Origin: Balamuthia mandrillaris
Lineage: Eukaryota; Discosea; Longamoebia; Balamuthiidae
Reading direction: 5' to 3'
Length of the DNA stretch: 39,071 bases
NCBI GenBank assembly: GCA_031835245.1
Contig: JAVKOQ010000432.1
Location: forward strand, 1 to 39,071
In this document: positions 1 to 10,097 of the stretch, in pieces
Layout: every line of letters starts with the position of its first letter
Position numbering within the stretch: the first letter of the stretch is position 1
Program-made: the position numbers and the translations under genes
The notes under the pieces: generated by a model
The model's database searches: none
What the model saw: the letters and a program-made list of their open reading frames with translations, nothing else
Told to the model about the DNA's origin: nothing

Positions 1-35
1 ACTGACGTTGTTTTTGTGTAGCAACACCCACATAC

Positions 36-1177
36 CTAATAAAAATGTAAATAGCTGCTCCAAAATGAAGAGAGAGGGAGAAAGAGAGAGTTCGCCCTAC
101 GTTCTGAGAGGAAACCACCATAAGCTCAGGCATAATGGTTTCATGTGCATCACACAAAAGTTGCTCATCGCTGCGGACTTCATGAAGATCAGTACGTAGG
201 TCCAATAGATTCTCGTCATCGTCATGAGCAGGAAATCGCAGGACCAATGGAATTGGTCTCGCAATTAACCATCCACGAAACAACTTTTGCAACGAAAAGC
301 GATCTGAGTTTTTGTTGAATAAGTTAGTACTAATTGTTTCAAAGGCGCTTCGAAAGCAGTACCTGTTTTGATTCTTTGAATAGTGCAGTTGATCCAGTCT
401 CTAAGAAATAGTGCGACCTCTGCAAGACTCGTGTTTGCTTCTATACTTCTTTCCTCGGTTGCCAGATATAGAAACTCGACCGTACTGTTTGCTTCGTAAA
501 GAAACTGCCCATGGACAGAGAGGATCATCAGAGGACACAACGCTGGGACAAAAAAAAACGTACCTGTAAAGTTTTCGAAAGCTCTTCATTAACTGATGAA
601 CAAGGTATACATCGAGGGGACATAAAGGTGACCTTCAATTGGAACTGGTTGAATGTCTGTGAATTGGTCCTCATGTTCTCGATAAGCTTTGCCAACACGT
701 CTAGCGCCAATATTCCTTCATTTTTTTTTTGGGTGTTCCACGTTGTAAGTTCAATAACAGAATGCGAATTGCTTCGTTACAGAAACAAAATTCAACGCAT
801 ACCATTGTCGTTGCCATTTGTTTCATCGACGCCTTCGTCGAGCTTCAGAGCGGATAGCTTTTGCAGCGCCGAATAACATGTGAACAGTGAGAACTGTTGT
901 GGCTTGATCAATACCTTTTTTATGTTGTTGTTGATGTTTGTGGTTTCGCTCAGCCAACAACTGAAGTGGAATACGCGCCAGCACGTACCTCCACTGCCCT
1001 TGGGGTAGCGACGACCAACGAAAAAACGAGGAGAGGCAGGTGTTCCTTTTGCGTGGCCGCCACCAGCGATGCGAACTCGTGCAGGCCCCTCACCACACGT
1101 TGCTTCAACGCCAGCGCCTCTTCCAACTCGCCAGGAGGAGCACAAAAATCCAACACCAGGAACCGTAGCGTACTCAT
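36..1177 (-). CDS. Partial gene, possible M1AP-like protein (3' end off the window)
   Basis: Six consecutive exons close in phase on the minus strand: 989-1177 (start ATG at 1177), 803-893, 564-715, 363-504, 101-303 and 36-54, after which the gene runs off the left edge. Introns begin GTACGT, GTATGC, GTACGT, GTACTG, GTAGGG and GTATGT. The protein starts MSTLRFLVLDFCAPP and has no low complexity. From memory of human meiosis 1 arrest protein I see weak collinear similarity: an N-terminal hydrophobic strand, a segment LAEVALFLRDWINC that can be matched to a similar Phe/Trp-rich stretch, and a later DLHEVRSDEQLLC that can be matched to human CDLQERLLC. That is an eye alignment only. The gene model is good; the family assignment is tentative, and an unrelated conserved protein is possible. 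Confidence 0.5.
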
Positions 1178-1564
1178 CCTTCTCTTTCTCTTTCTCTGCT
1201 TTCTTCGTCTTTTTTGCTACTTATTTCTTGTTGGAGTAACTAACGCACAAGAAAAGAAACGCTACATTTTTCAAGAGACGTTTGATCGAGTTTGTTGTTG
1301 TTGAAACGAAAAACAACTGCATTGTGGAAAAAACCGTCCTCTTTGCTCATCGCCTCACTTGCTCGCCCACTCTTTTTGTTTGCAGTAAAAAAGGCGGGAA
1401 AATGGTCCGCAAAAATAATTTGGCATTTAGACGCCATGCGGATGGTAGTTTTTGGAAATTATTGGCATTTTTGGGCCACAAAAAAGAAAGTAAAACGAAG
1501 AAAAGAAAATAAAGGGGAGAAGAAAGAGACATCCGTTCGGAAGGGCTGCGCGTGAGACAGAAAA
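1178..1564. other. Divergent intergenic region, M1AP-like gene / VPS29
   Basis: About 390 bases separate two divergently transcribed genes, so both 5' flanks and leaders should lie here. The sequence is rich in A and T runs. I see no convincing ORF, RNA gene or repeat, and no clear TATA box that I would commit to. Confidence 0.5.
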
Positions 1565-2749
1565 ATGGTACGCGCTACTGGTGTTGTTCGTGGTTCTTTT
1601 TCGTTGGACTAATGTGACACACTTTTCCTCGTACTTTGATCAAACAACGTCCGCTACCTGATATACTTCGCTTTGGGGGATTGTTTCGTGAAACGAAAAA
1701 AAGCTCGTTCTTGTGATTGGAGATATGAACATCCCTCATCGGGCTCATGGCTTGCCCAAAAAATTCAAAAAGCTTTTGGTCAGTAACTAACATACCCTTT
1801 TTTTGTGTTTGTTTTCGTTTATGTTTCGCGCTTGTCTAAAGTTTCTTTCGCTTTTCTCTCTCTCTCTCCCTCACTTCTTACTGCACAACAAAAAAAGGTA
1901 CCTGGCAAGATCCAATACATCCTTAGCACTGGCAACCTCTGCACCAAAGATGTGTACGACTACCTCAAAACTCTTGCCAACGAGGTCCACGTCGCACGCG
2001 GTGACTTTGACGAGGTACGCCAAATCTACTTTACAAATACGACGCTCCAATCATTACTTTTCTCACCATCACCTTCCCTTATCTTCTTTGCTTCTCTGTC
2101 CTTTCGTTTTCTCTTGTTCTCCCCTCGTTCTCTCTCTCTCTCTCTTCGCTTGTTCTCGCTTCCATTTTCTCTTCGCTCTTCTCTTTCTTCTGTTCTCTGC
2201 TCCATTCGCGCTGCAACAGAACACAAGCTATCCCGAACACAAAGTGCTGACCCTCGGGGAATTCAAGGTCGGCATTTGCCATGGCCACCAGGTAGTGCCT
2301 TGGGGAGATAGGGAGTGCCTTGCCATGTTGCAGCGTCAACTGGACGTTGACATCCTCATCACTGGACACACCCACAAGTTCGAGGCTTTTGAGTACGAGA
2401 ACAAGTTTTTCATTAACCCTGGTTCTGCCACCGGAGCATACAGCGGCCTCACACAGTACTATCTCCTCTTCCTTTCTTCTCCTTCTCTCGTCTCTTCTTG
2501 GGTGCTGCTCTTTTTTTGTTCCCCCCTCCTCTCTTTGCTAATTCGTTTTACGTTCTGAAGCGATGCAACACCCACGTTTGTGTTGATGGACATTCAAGGC
2601 GCTCACGTTATCACATATGTCTACCAACTCCAAAACGATGACGTCAAGGTAGATTCTTTTCTTCCTTCTTTTCTTTCTCTCCGTTCCCTTCTCATTCGCT
2701 TTTCAAACAGGTGGAAAAGATCGAGTTTAAGAAGAGTCCTTCCAATTGA
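1565..2749 (+). CDS. VPS29: Retromer subunit VPS29
   Basis: VPS29 is the metallophosphoesterase-fold scaffold of retromer, which recycles cargo from endosomes. Exons: 1565-1567 (the ATG alone), 1704-1778, 1898-2014, 2220-2455, 2561-2648, 2711-2749; the total is 185 residues, close to the usual length, and all phases close. The protein begins [14 protein letters not shown] as in the family, continues with [17 protein letters not shown] and VARGDFDE, then [21 protein letters not shown] and NPGSATGAY, which are the hallmark blocks. As in other VPS29 proteins, the fold keeps most of the metal-site positions but is thought to act as a scaffold. The coding part of exon 1 is only the start codon. 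The 3' end converges on SNRPG with 164 bases between stops. Confidence 0.96.
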
Positions 2750-2913
2750 TTGAACAAAAATGTCTCTTTTGTTTCTCCTTGCCTGTCTGCTCTTTCGTCG
2801 TTTTCTCTCATGTTTTTTAAACATCGAATCCACTTTTTTTTTGTGCTCTTCTTTAAGTTTTTTTGTTTTCTCTTTTATTCTGCGGGTTGTAACACTTTTC
2901 AGGTTCAACATTG

Positions 2914-3339
2914 CTATACTTTTTCCAAAGGCTCTATCATCGTAACGCTGTTCCCTCGTATTACCTGTTTGGGGGACCTTGGGTAAGCTCTCCTTCGTTT
3001 GTTTCCACCAAAATAAAGTAGAAAGAGAGAGATGAAACCAAAAAATAAAAGAGAGTGGATTAAGGATTACATACCACCATGCCAATTTCGTTCCTTTCTG
3101 TGGCGGAGACCTCCTCGATGGTATCTTCCAACACAAGGTTCATGAACTGATCGTAGCCCCGAAGCACGCCCGTCACTTTGCGATTGGCATTCAGCTTAAC
3201 TGTTTATCAATCGATTCCAAGTTAGTTTGGAAAAAAAAAAGACGATTGTCCACACAAATGTATGCACGTGGTGACAGCACTTACTGGAAAGTTTTTTGTC
3301 CATGTACTTCTTCAACTCTGGTGCCGCCGCTTTTGCCAT
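2914..3339 (-). CDS. SNRPG: Small nuclear ribonucleoprotein G (SmG)
   Basis: SmG is one of the seven Sm proteins that form the ring on spliceosomal U1, U2, U4 and U5 snRNAs. Exons on the minus strand: 3285-3339, 3075-3199, 2914-2964, giving 76 residues, the same length as human SNRPG. The N-terminus MAKAAAPELKKYMDKKL matches the family, Sm motif 1 includes GVLRGYDQFMNLVLED, and Sm motif 2 is VIRGNSVTMIEPLE. Introns have GTAAGT and GTATGT donors. The gene is convergent with VPS29 and divergent from the ArfGAP gene, sharing with it a promoter region that carries four GTCGAC palindromes. Confidence 0.97.
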
Positions 3340-3756
3340 GGTCGTTCGGGTTTGGTTGCGTGCGTGAAGAAGGCTGAGTTAAAATCTGTTCTACCCTCTT
3401 TCTTTTTCTCCTACTTTTTTCGTAGCGCTTTGGCTCCTCGTTTTTGTCGACTGAGATGCATGAGGGGTAGAATTACTTATTTTTTGTCGACGTGGAGTAT
3501 TTATGTCGACATTTGGCTGAGGGTAGAAAGTAACATTTGTTGTCGACATTTCGTTGAGGAGTCAAATGAATCTCCCAGTGGCTGACGTGGCGGGGCGACG
3601 TCGAAAAAAAAACCACAAAAACGAAAAAGAAGGAAACAAACAAACGAATTTTGTGTGAGAAGAGGTTCATCTGTTGAGGACGTGCTTTTGTTTTTTTAAC
3701 TTGAGAGAGGAAGAAGTTGAAGAACCTGCACTGCAATAAAAGGGAAGGAGAAAAAA
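3340..3756. promoter_or_regulatory. Divergent promoter SNRPG / ArfGAP with four GTCGAC palindromes
   Basis: This 417-base divergent intergenic region carries GTCGAC at 3446, 3486, 3505 and 3542, i.e. four copies within 102 bases, mostly in the extended form TTGTCGAC or TGTCGACA. A related GACGTCGA lies near 3596. The copies lie 107-203 bases upstream of the SNRPG start and 210-311 upstream of the ArfGAP start. The palindromic shape fits a homodimeric regulator site, but that is inference. Single copies recur in other 5' flanks of the window. Confidence 0.5.
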
Positions 3757-4146
3757 ATGAGTTTGGATTCAGAAGTAAGCAAAGTGGAAGCACAAAAGGT
3801 CTTTGCCAAGCTTAGGACAAGATTGGACAACAAGGTTTGTTTTTCTTTTAAGTTTTGAACAGCTCGCTCCTTTTTTTTTGTTCGTGTTTTTCTTCCCTTT
3901 TCTTTTCTTTTCTTTTCTTTTTTTTTGCAAGCACAACACGAAGTATCTAGTCCCTCTTCCCAACCAAAGTCAACTTTTTTTCCCTTTTCCATAAACGAAA
4001 GGTATGCTTTGATTGTGAGGCCAAAAACCCGACCTGGGCTTCCATTCCCTATGGCATTTTGATCTGCATGGACTGTGCTGCTCTCCATCGAGGGCTTGGC
4101 GTTCATCTCAGCTTTGTTAGGTTTGCATACTCTCTCTCTGTCTCTT

Positions 4147-4189
<43 letters not shown>

Positions 4190-5747
4190 CATGTTCCTCT
4201 CTTCTCTTCTCGCTTGGCTCTTTCGTCCCTCTCACCCTCAATGTTTTTTTTCTTTCCTCTCTTCTTTTTGTTTTTTTCTCTGACCCTTTTTGCTCTCGTT
4301 ATGCCAGGTCAACTCAAATGGATGGTTGGAACCTAGGGCAGTTGAAGACCATGCAAGCTGGAGGCAACGGACGAGCCAGGGCCTTCTTCCGAAACCACGG
4401 CATCGAGACAGTGAAGAGAGAGGACATTGACTCCAAATACAAGTCCAGAGCAGCGGAACTCTATCGTGACCAACTCAAGTCGGAGGTCTTTGGCACGCCC
4501 AAACGAACGTGCGCTTCCACTTCCTTCTTCGCGTTTTTTTTTTGTTTTTCGCTTCAGTTTCATCTGATATTTTATCTTGTGAAGGTCCACGTTCGCAAAG
4601 AGAGACAGCTCAACACAGTCATCAAACGAACAAGATAGCTTCGACGTGGCCCCATTGAAAAACAGTCTTTTGGCCTCCTCCAATGACCAAAAGGAAAAGC
4701 AAAAGGAGGTTGTCGTAGAAGCCGTAGTGCCCTCTCGAAAGCCCCACCCGGCCTCCGTGCTCTCCTCTCGTCGCACAGCAGAGCAAACACCCAGCTCTAA
4801 GTTTGGCACCAAGAAGGTGGACACCTCCTTTGACTTTGATAGCTTTGATGATTGGGGCAACGATGCCTCGGAGGATGAGGACAAGGAGGACACTCCGCCC
4901 GTCAACGTAGAGGAGGAGCGACGCCAGGCTAGAAGCCACAATGCCAGCGGATTTTCAAGCCGTTTTGATTATGTGGAAGAAGACCAGCCCCTCTATAAAC
5001 AGCAACAACCAAAAGTTGAAGAAGCGCCCACGTACGTCCATTTTTGTGTTCGACTATTTCGTCTTTCATCTTTTGCTTCTTGTTTTTACTTGTTTTTATT
5101 CTTCTCCCTCCCTTCCTCCCTTCCCTTCTCCTTCTTGTTATACTAATTGTCTGTGCCAACACAGGTACAAGCGCTCAGCGAGTCCCCCTTCTCGTTCCTT
5201 TGGAGCTAGTGCTAGCAGAGGAGGATACGCCTCTTCCAGGTCCGCAGCGGCTCCCTCCTCACAAGAGGCCACCTACGCCAGAGACAGATTCAGCAACGCG
5301 AAGTCCATCAGCTCTTCCCAGTTCTTTGGCGATGAGAAGAACGAGGAGGATGAAAGAGAGAGGAACGAGCGGATGTCGCGCTTCCAAGGAGCTCAATCAA
5401 TCTCCAGCGCTGCCTACTTTGGACGAAATGAGGAAGAAGGTTTGGCTGATTTTCATATTTATCTTTTTTTCCCTTGCTTATCTCTTTTTTTTCGATCAAA
5501 ATAAGAGTTTGGAGGAAACGATTTCGCCTCGAAGCTAGGCTCCGCTGACTTTGATGCCATCAAGGACGCTGCCATTCAAGCCACACAAAAGGTTTCTTTC
5601 TCTTTCTATTTGCGTCCTTCTTTGCTATTCTGTCTCCCTTTCCTTTTCTTGTGACAGTTTTTGTCTTATTTTCTAACTAAACACATAAAACAGTTGAGCT
5701 CTCTCACAAGCGAGTTTTTCAGTGCTTTGGAGAACTATGGCTCTTAA
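3757..5747 (+). CDS. GLO3: ArfGAP, Glo3/ArfGAP2-3 type
   Basis: The protein stimulates GTP hydrolysis on Arf1 for COPI coat cycling at the Golgi. Exons: 3757-3834, 4002-4120, 4308-4508, 4585-5031, 5165-5439, 5506-5591, 5694-5747; 419 residues, all phases close. The N-terminal ArfGAP domain has the C-x2-C-x16-C-x2-C zinc finger (CFDC ... CMDC), the catalytic HRGLGVH loop and [13 protein letters not shown]. The C-terminal half is disordered and acidic, then carries Glo3-motif repeats, [10 protein letters not shown] and ISSAAYFGR, and [15 protein letters not shown] near the end, which places it in the ArfGAP2/3 group rather than ArfGAP1. Intron 2 contains a (CT)n run; the last intron shows a TTCTAACTAA branch-like site. 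A shortened divergent paralogue lies about 2.2 kb downstream. Confidence 0.95.
4139..4190 (+). repeat. (TC)n microsatellite in ArfGAP intron 2
   Basis: An almost pure TC run sits in the intron between the zinc-finger exons. It is pyrimidine on the sense strand, as are the other intronic microsatellites in the window. Confidence 0.9.
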
Positions 5748-5921
5748 ACTTCCTTGATCTTTTATTTACCTTTTTTTTAACTGTTACTTATTAAAAATTG
5801 CTTTGCAACTGCCTCCGATTCTCGTCTCTTGAAGCCGAGGGAGAGTGTTCTGTTGCTTGGGCGTGCCCGCAAGGCGTATCATTTTTCTTCCAGAATTTGG
5901 TTTGTTGTTTGCGTTCTTATT

Positions 5922-6959
5922 TCAAACCGGTATTCTGGGTTTCTTTCGTTTGGGTGGTTGCGATGGATCTGCTGGCTCTCGTTCTTTCGCTTCGTCTTTC
6001 TCTTTTTCTTTGCGTTGTTGTCGCTGGTCATCAATGAGCTCTCTCTTAAGTTTCCTTCGTTCATTCTCTTCCTCTTTTTCTTCCGCAAGGGCACACGACA
6101 TAGACCACATTTGGGTAGGCGAGGAGTATTCGTTTTCATTCGTTGGAGCTGAAGAGGTTATTGCCGCTTTTGGAACCACATTCATAACGCTTTCTTCTTC
6201 TTCTTTTTCTTCTTCTTCTTCTTCTTCTTCTTCTTCTTCTTCTTCTTCTTCTCGTGGAGAAGGAGCAACAACTGAAGGAGGAAGATAACAAAGCAAGACC
6301 CGTTGTACATTCCACGATGATGGCGACGATGGTGATGACAATTCAACGTCCGTTGATTGTTCAGAAGAAGTAGAAATAGGGTGAAGGACAAGGAGAGCAT
6401 GATTAAAGATAGGGTGTATCTCTCCTGTTCTAGTCTCCTTGAGAGCAACCAACACGACTCTATTCTTTGCGTTGTCGTTCGTTATTGAGGCGGAGGAAGA
6501 AGAAGGTTTTGTCTGATTTGTAAGAGAGAAGGGCCGAAGTTGAGAAAAGAGCTCATAGTCGTCGTCATAGTCGCTATCGTTGTTCTCTAGAAGAAGAGCA
6601 GATGGTGACGATTTGAGTCTTGGAGGTTTGTTCAGAGCTCCGCTGTATTCCCTTTGTTTGACGCTAAGAACGAACTCTCCTTCTTCTGGACAAGATACTT
6701 GCTTTGATTGTTAATACATAGTGAGTTGGTATGTTTTCGAATAAAGTGAGAAGAGAAAGAATAGAGGAAGATAAAGATAGGTTGAAGAGAGGAGAGACTA
6801 ACGCATATGGGATCTATGGAGGAAAGACAAAGGCGCCAGTAACGCGGTTTGCCACTTTGCGCAATGCTTGTGACGGAGTAATTGTCCAGGCGAGGTGGTT
6901 CCACTATAGCTTTGCTATTTCAAAAGGTCAGCCAAACAGACAGAAAATGAGAAAGAAAC

Positions 6960-7006
<47 letters not shown>

Positions 7007-7824
7007 AACAACAACGAACACAGGGAGAGGAGAGGAGAGGAGAGGAGAGGGAGAGAGGAGAGGAGAGGAGAGGGAGAGGAGAGGAGAGGAGAGGAGAGGA
7101 GAGGAGAGGAGAGAGCAGAGCAGAGCAGAGCAGAGCAGAGCAGAGCAGAGCAGAGCAGAGCAGAGACAGAGCAGAGCAGAGCAGGCAGAGCAGAGCAGAG
7201 CAGAGCAGAGCAGAGCAGAGCAGAGCAGAGCAGAGCAGAGCAGAGCAGAGCAGAGCAGAGCAGGCAGAGCAGGCAGAGCAGAGACAGAGCAGAGCAGAGC
7301 AGAGCAGAGCAGAGCAGAGCAGAGCAGGCAGAGCAGAGCAGAGCAGAGCAGAGCAGAGCAGAGCAGAGCAGAGCAGAGCAGAGCAGAGCAGAGCAGAGCA
7401 GAGCAGAGGAGAGGAGAGGAGGAGGAGAAAGAGAGAAAATAAGAAGCGTTACTTTCTCGTGAGGGAAGAAGGGATGCCTCTGAAGCAAACGTTCACGAAA
7501 CGTACTACGTCAGCACGTTTGCGCCTGCTCTGCGTTACTTGTTGGCTTTCAGCAAGTTTGTGCTCCAGAAAATCGTGGGGTAGTATTTTTGGATGCGCTG
7601 TAAGGGAGAACTGGTCCAGCTTGCCTTGAAGCAGACGAGAGCGAGCAAACAAACACAGAATCAGAGAGAAAAAACAGTTATGAGATTCTTGCTATAACGA
7701 ATCAATAACAAGTGAACGAAAACAATTTTGCTTGCATGCATTGGTACAAACCCTGGTTCAGAGACTGTTGCTCCAAAGCACTCCTACTCTCATGGATGTC
7801 CATGGTGGGCGCTCCCTCTTCCAT
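5922..7824 (-). CDS. Unrecognised 378-residue protein with acidic tract and basic C-terminus
   Basis: Four minus-strand exons close exactly in phase: 7752-7824 (ATG at 7824), 7453-7624, 6803-6914 and 5922-6701. The N-terminal third looks globular (LDQFSLTAHPKILPHDFLEH, then SGKPRYWRLCLSSIDPI and CPEEGEFVLSVKQREYSGA). The middle is Ser/Asp-rich; RVVLVALKETRTGEIHPIF follows. A run of about 20 Glu/Lys (a GAA repeat in coding sequence near 6190-6255) leads to a charged, helical tail ending PPKRKKPRIPV, a likely nuclear localisation signal. I do not recognise the family; a nuclear role is an inference from the tail. Intron 2 is about 540 bases and is mostly a pentanucleotide array. The start is the first ATG in frame with a good splice; another ATG lies 21 bases further in. 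Confidence 0.6.
6188..6255 (-). repeat. (TTC)n tract encoding a Glu-rich run
   Basis: A TTC/TCT repeat on the plus strand reads as GAA/GAG codons on the minus strand within the last exon of the unrecognised gene, giving an acidic run of about 20 residues. Such codon repeats commonly vary in length between alleles. Confidence 0.8.
6964..7427 (-). repeat. Large intronic (GA)n, (AGGAG)n and (AGAGC)n array
   Basis: From left to right on the plus strand there is a GA dinucleotide run (6964-7000), about 85 bases of AGGAG pentamers (7026-7111), then roughly 300 bases of AGAGC pentamers (7112-7408) broken by GCAGGCAGAGC and GAGACAGAG interruptions, ending with AGGAG units again. On the sense strand of the host gene this is CTCCT and GCTCT, a long polypyrimidine-rich stretch inside an intron. 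Confidence 0.9.
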
Positions 7825-7976
7825 CCTGTGGCTTCACTCTCTGCGCGCCTTCGTTTCCCAGTTCTTCATGTAATTTCGATAAAATTTCCATAACCACCCA
7901 ATCAACTCCTGCCACGTCACCTGATCGAGCCTTTCGCAGATCATAGTGGCTGCAAAAGAAAAGGGTTGGAGTGAAC

Positions 7977-8585
7977 ATGGAGAGGAGAGCCTCCCTGGAA
8001 GAAATAAGAAGGGTATTCTCTGAGCTCAAAAAGGAGGAGGAAAATAAGGTCTGGTGCTACACTCTCTTTGATTTTTTTAAAATTCACAAAGACAACTTAC
8101 GCTTTCTTTGCTTATGTAATGCATTACCTGGGTTGTTTTTTTTTTTTCTATGCTCATTTTGTTGTTGAACTAGTGCTGTTTTGATTGTGGAGCCAAAAAC
8201 CCGTCGTGGGCATCGGTAACGCACGGCGTCTTTCTCTGCATCGAATGTGCATGCTTCCATCGTGACAACATCATCCAACAGATAAGTGGACTAAGGTATT
8301 CCTTTCTTCGTTCTTCTTCTTCTTCTTTAAAAAAAAACAAAAAAAAAAAACAGGTCAGCAACCGAACTGGAGAGTTGGAATGTGGGTCAATTGAAGATGA
8401 TGCAAGCAGGTGGCAACGCCCGAGCCAAGGCGTTCTTCAAAGAGCACCAATCACGGGCCGCGGTGCCTCGCAACGAGCTTCGCTCAAAGTATGAGAACAC
8501 AGTGGCTGAGCTCTACCGAAAGCAACTCTGGTCGGAGGTCTATGGGGAGGATGGGGTGGGCGACGACGTTTCCACATCCAAGTAA
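7977..8585 (+). CDS. Divergent mini-ArfGAP (zinc-finger domain only)
   Basis: Exons 7977-8048, 8174-8295 and 8354-8585 give 141 residues, with the same intron phases (0, 2) as the Glo3-type gene upstream. The zinc finger is intact ([13 protein letters not shown] ... CIEC), and [23 protein letters not shown] matches the full-length paralogue. However, the conserved loop [13 protein letters not shown] is replaced by [14 protein letters not shown]: the Arg following His is kept, but the Gly-Val-His-x-Ser segment is lost. There is no Glo3 tail. The stop TAA overlaps a possible GTAAAAG donor in the phase used by the paralogue at the corresponding place, so a longer spliced form cannot be excluded. 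It probably arose by local duplication; GAP activity is doubtful. Confidence 0.85.
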
Positions 8586-9078
8586 AAGCTCTTTTTTTTT
8601 TGCTGAGTAGCGCAGAGGGGAGAGAGAGGAGAAGAGAGAGGATAGGAGAGCGCGTAAACGACCGGACATTCGGCCGTGCACAGCCAACATTGTCGCAAGG
8701 CGTGACCTTGTCCAAGTATCAAATTTTGCTCGAGTGGGCGAAAAACACGCGGCATGAACGGTGGACAAGCATATCGCAAGAGGGCAAAAAAATGTCCTGC
8801 CACCACCTGGGTCCCCCATGATCAAAACGCCTATCGACAAGTGAGCCCTGTCCAAAACAGCCCAAACGCCTATCGACAAGTGAGCCCTCTCAGCCCCCCG
8901 CCGTTACTCAAGCATTGCGCTCGGGCGCGGGTTCTTGCCTCAAATCGCAGTTCTCTTTACCATGGAGCAGGGCATGCCAGCTGCGGACCAACCAAAAATT
9001 CCCTTTTGTAGAGAGGCGTAATTTTACAGCTGTAACGAAAGGGGGAGGGAGAGAGAGAGAGAGAGTAAAGCAAAAAAG
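8586..9078. other. Intergenic region with a 25-base direct repeat
   Basis: This is the downstream flank of the mini-ArfGAP and upstream flank of the coactosin-like gene. It carries two copies of a 25-base sequence (8825-8849 and 8864-8888; core GCCTATCGACAAGTGAG) with a period of 39 bases, and a GA-rich leader (9047-9066) just before the coactosin start. The repeat period is a multiple of three and both strands are open here, but I could not join it to a gene. Confidence 0.5.
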
Positions 9079-10010
9079 ATGTCGAACGAGTGCGTGCTGA
9101 CTGATCTTTTTTGTTTGTTTGTTTGTTTGTTTTCCTTCAACAAGTACTAACCATTGTCTCTCCCTTATGGCCCTCTTTTAACAGCTTTGTTTCTGCTGGC
9201 TTTGGCAAGTACGGTCTGGAGGTGGGTGTTCTCTTTCATTATCATCTACTCTTCCCTTCCTTCTTTCATGCTCTCTTTTGTTTCGTGTCGGCCTCCCCTC
9301 TCACCTCTCTTCTCTGTCCAACACCTCTAGGACACCTTGAGCCAAATGGTAGGCGGCCGTGGCCAAACCGCCACCACAAGGTCCACCTCCAGCGGCCCCT
9401 CCGGAGGAGGCCTCCGCACCGTCCACTTCCAGGATAACAACGCCGTTCAGGTGGCCCTCAAGGAGTTTGCCAACGACTCGGGCAACATCGACTGGGTGCT
9501 GTTGGACTATGCCGCTGGCAGCCAGGACACCCTGGTCCTGGCCTCCAAGGGCTCGGGCAGGACGCCCATGCCGCCCACCGCCGTGCAGCACCTCCTGGAC
9601 GACGCCAAGGTGCAGTACCTGTTGGTCACCCAGCAGCAGGGTGGGGCTGCTCAGTACGCCTTTATCACTTGGCAGGGCGCAAGAGCACCTGCTGCTCAGG
9701 TTCAAGGTTCTCTTCCTTTGCTTCTTTGCTTCTCTGCTTCTCTCTTCTTCCCTGCCTTCTTTGTTTCATGTGCTCTTCAAAACTTATGGTTGATGTTTTG
9801 TTTGGTTTCAGCTTCTGCTGCGCATAAAAAAGAGTTGCATGCTCACTTTGCGGTTTGTATCTTTGCTCCCTCTCTTTCTCCCTGTAGTTTTTTTTTTTGT
9901 GTTTTCTTTAAAAAAAAAAACGAATGACATATATATTTCTGTTACGCTTGCAGAAAGAGTTTAGGACTATCAGTGGCAAAGCTCTCCAATCTGGTGAGCT
10001 TAGAGGATAA
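9079..10010 (+). CDS. Coactosin-like ADF-H protein
   Basis: Exons 9079-9089, 9185-9221, 9331-9706, 9812-9852 and 9954-10010 give 173 residues, all in phase. The core has the ADF-homology pattern: VQVALKEFANDSGNIDWVLL, a strand LVLASKGSG, a helix AVQHLLDDAKVQYLLVT, the strand QYAFITWQG, then the helical actin-contact-like segment HKKELHAHFAKEFRTIS. This order and the short length resemble coactosin (single ADF-H, F-actin binding) more than cofilin. A Gly/Ser/Thr-rich loop (GGRGQTATTRSTSSGPSGGG) is inserted near residue 25. The main exon is GC-rich compared with the flanking introns. The 3' end converges on RasGAP with 87 bases between stops. Confidence 0.7.
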
Positions 10011-10097
10011 AGCACTAACACACAACTGTTTCAAACTTTTCTGGATGTATAACAAGCAAAAAAAAAAGAGATAAAACTTACAGTAAAATTACAATTT

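Noticed and set aside
6964-7427. CRISPR-like array
   Set aside because: Units are contiguous pentamers with no unique spacers, in a eukaryotic intron.
6731-7462. Plus-strand open frame of repeated Ser-Arg-Ala-Glu-Gln units
   Set aside because: It is the AGAGC array read in one frame; it has no globular part and lies within an intron of a well-phased minus-strand gene.
7790-8029. Minus-strand frames upstream of the orphan gene start
   Set aside because: They overlap the first exon of the mini-ArfGAP in the other direction and do not join in phase to the orphan gene; a 5' leader is more likely.
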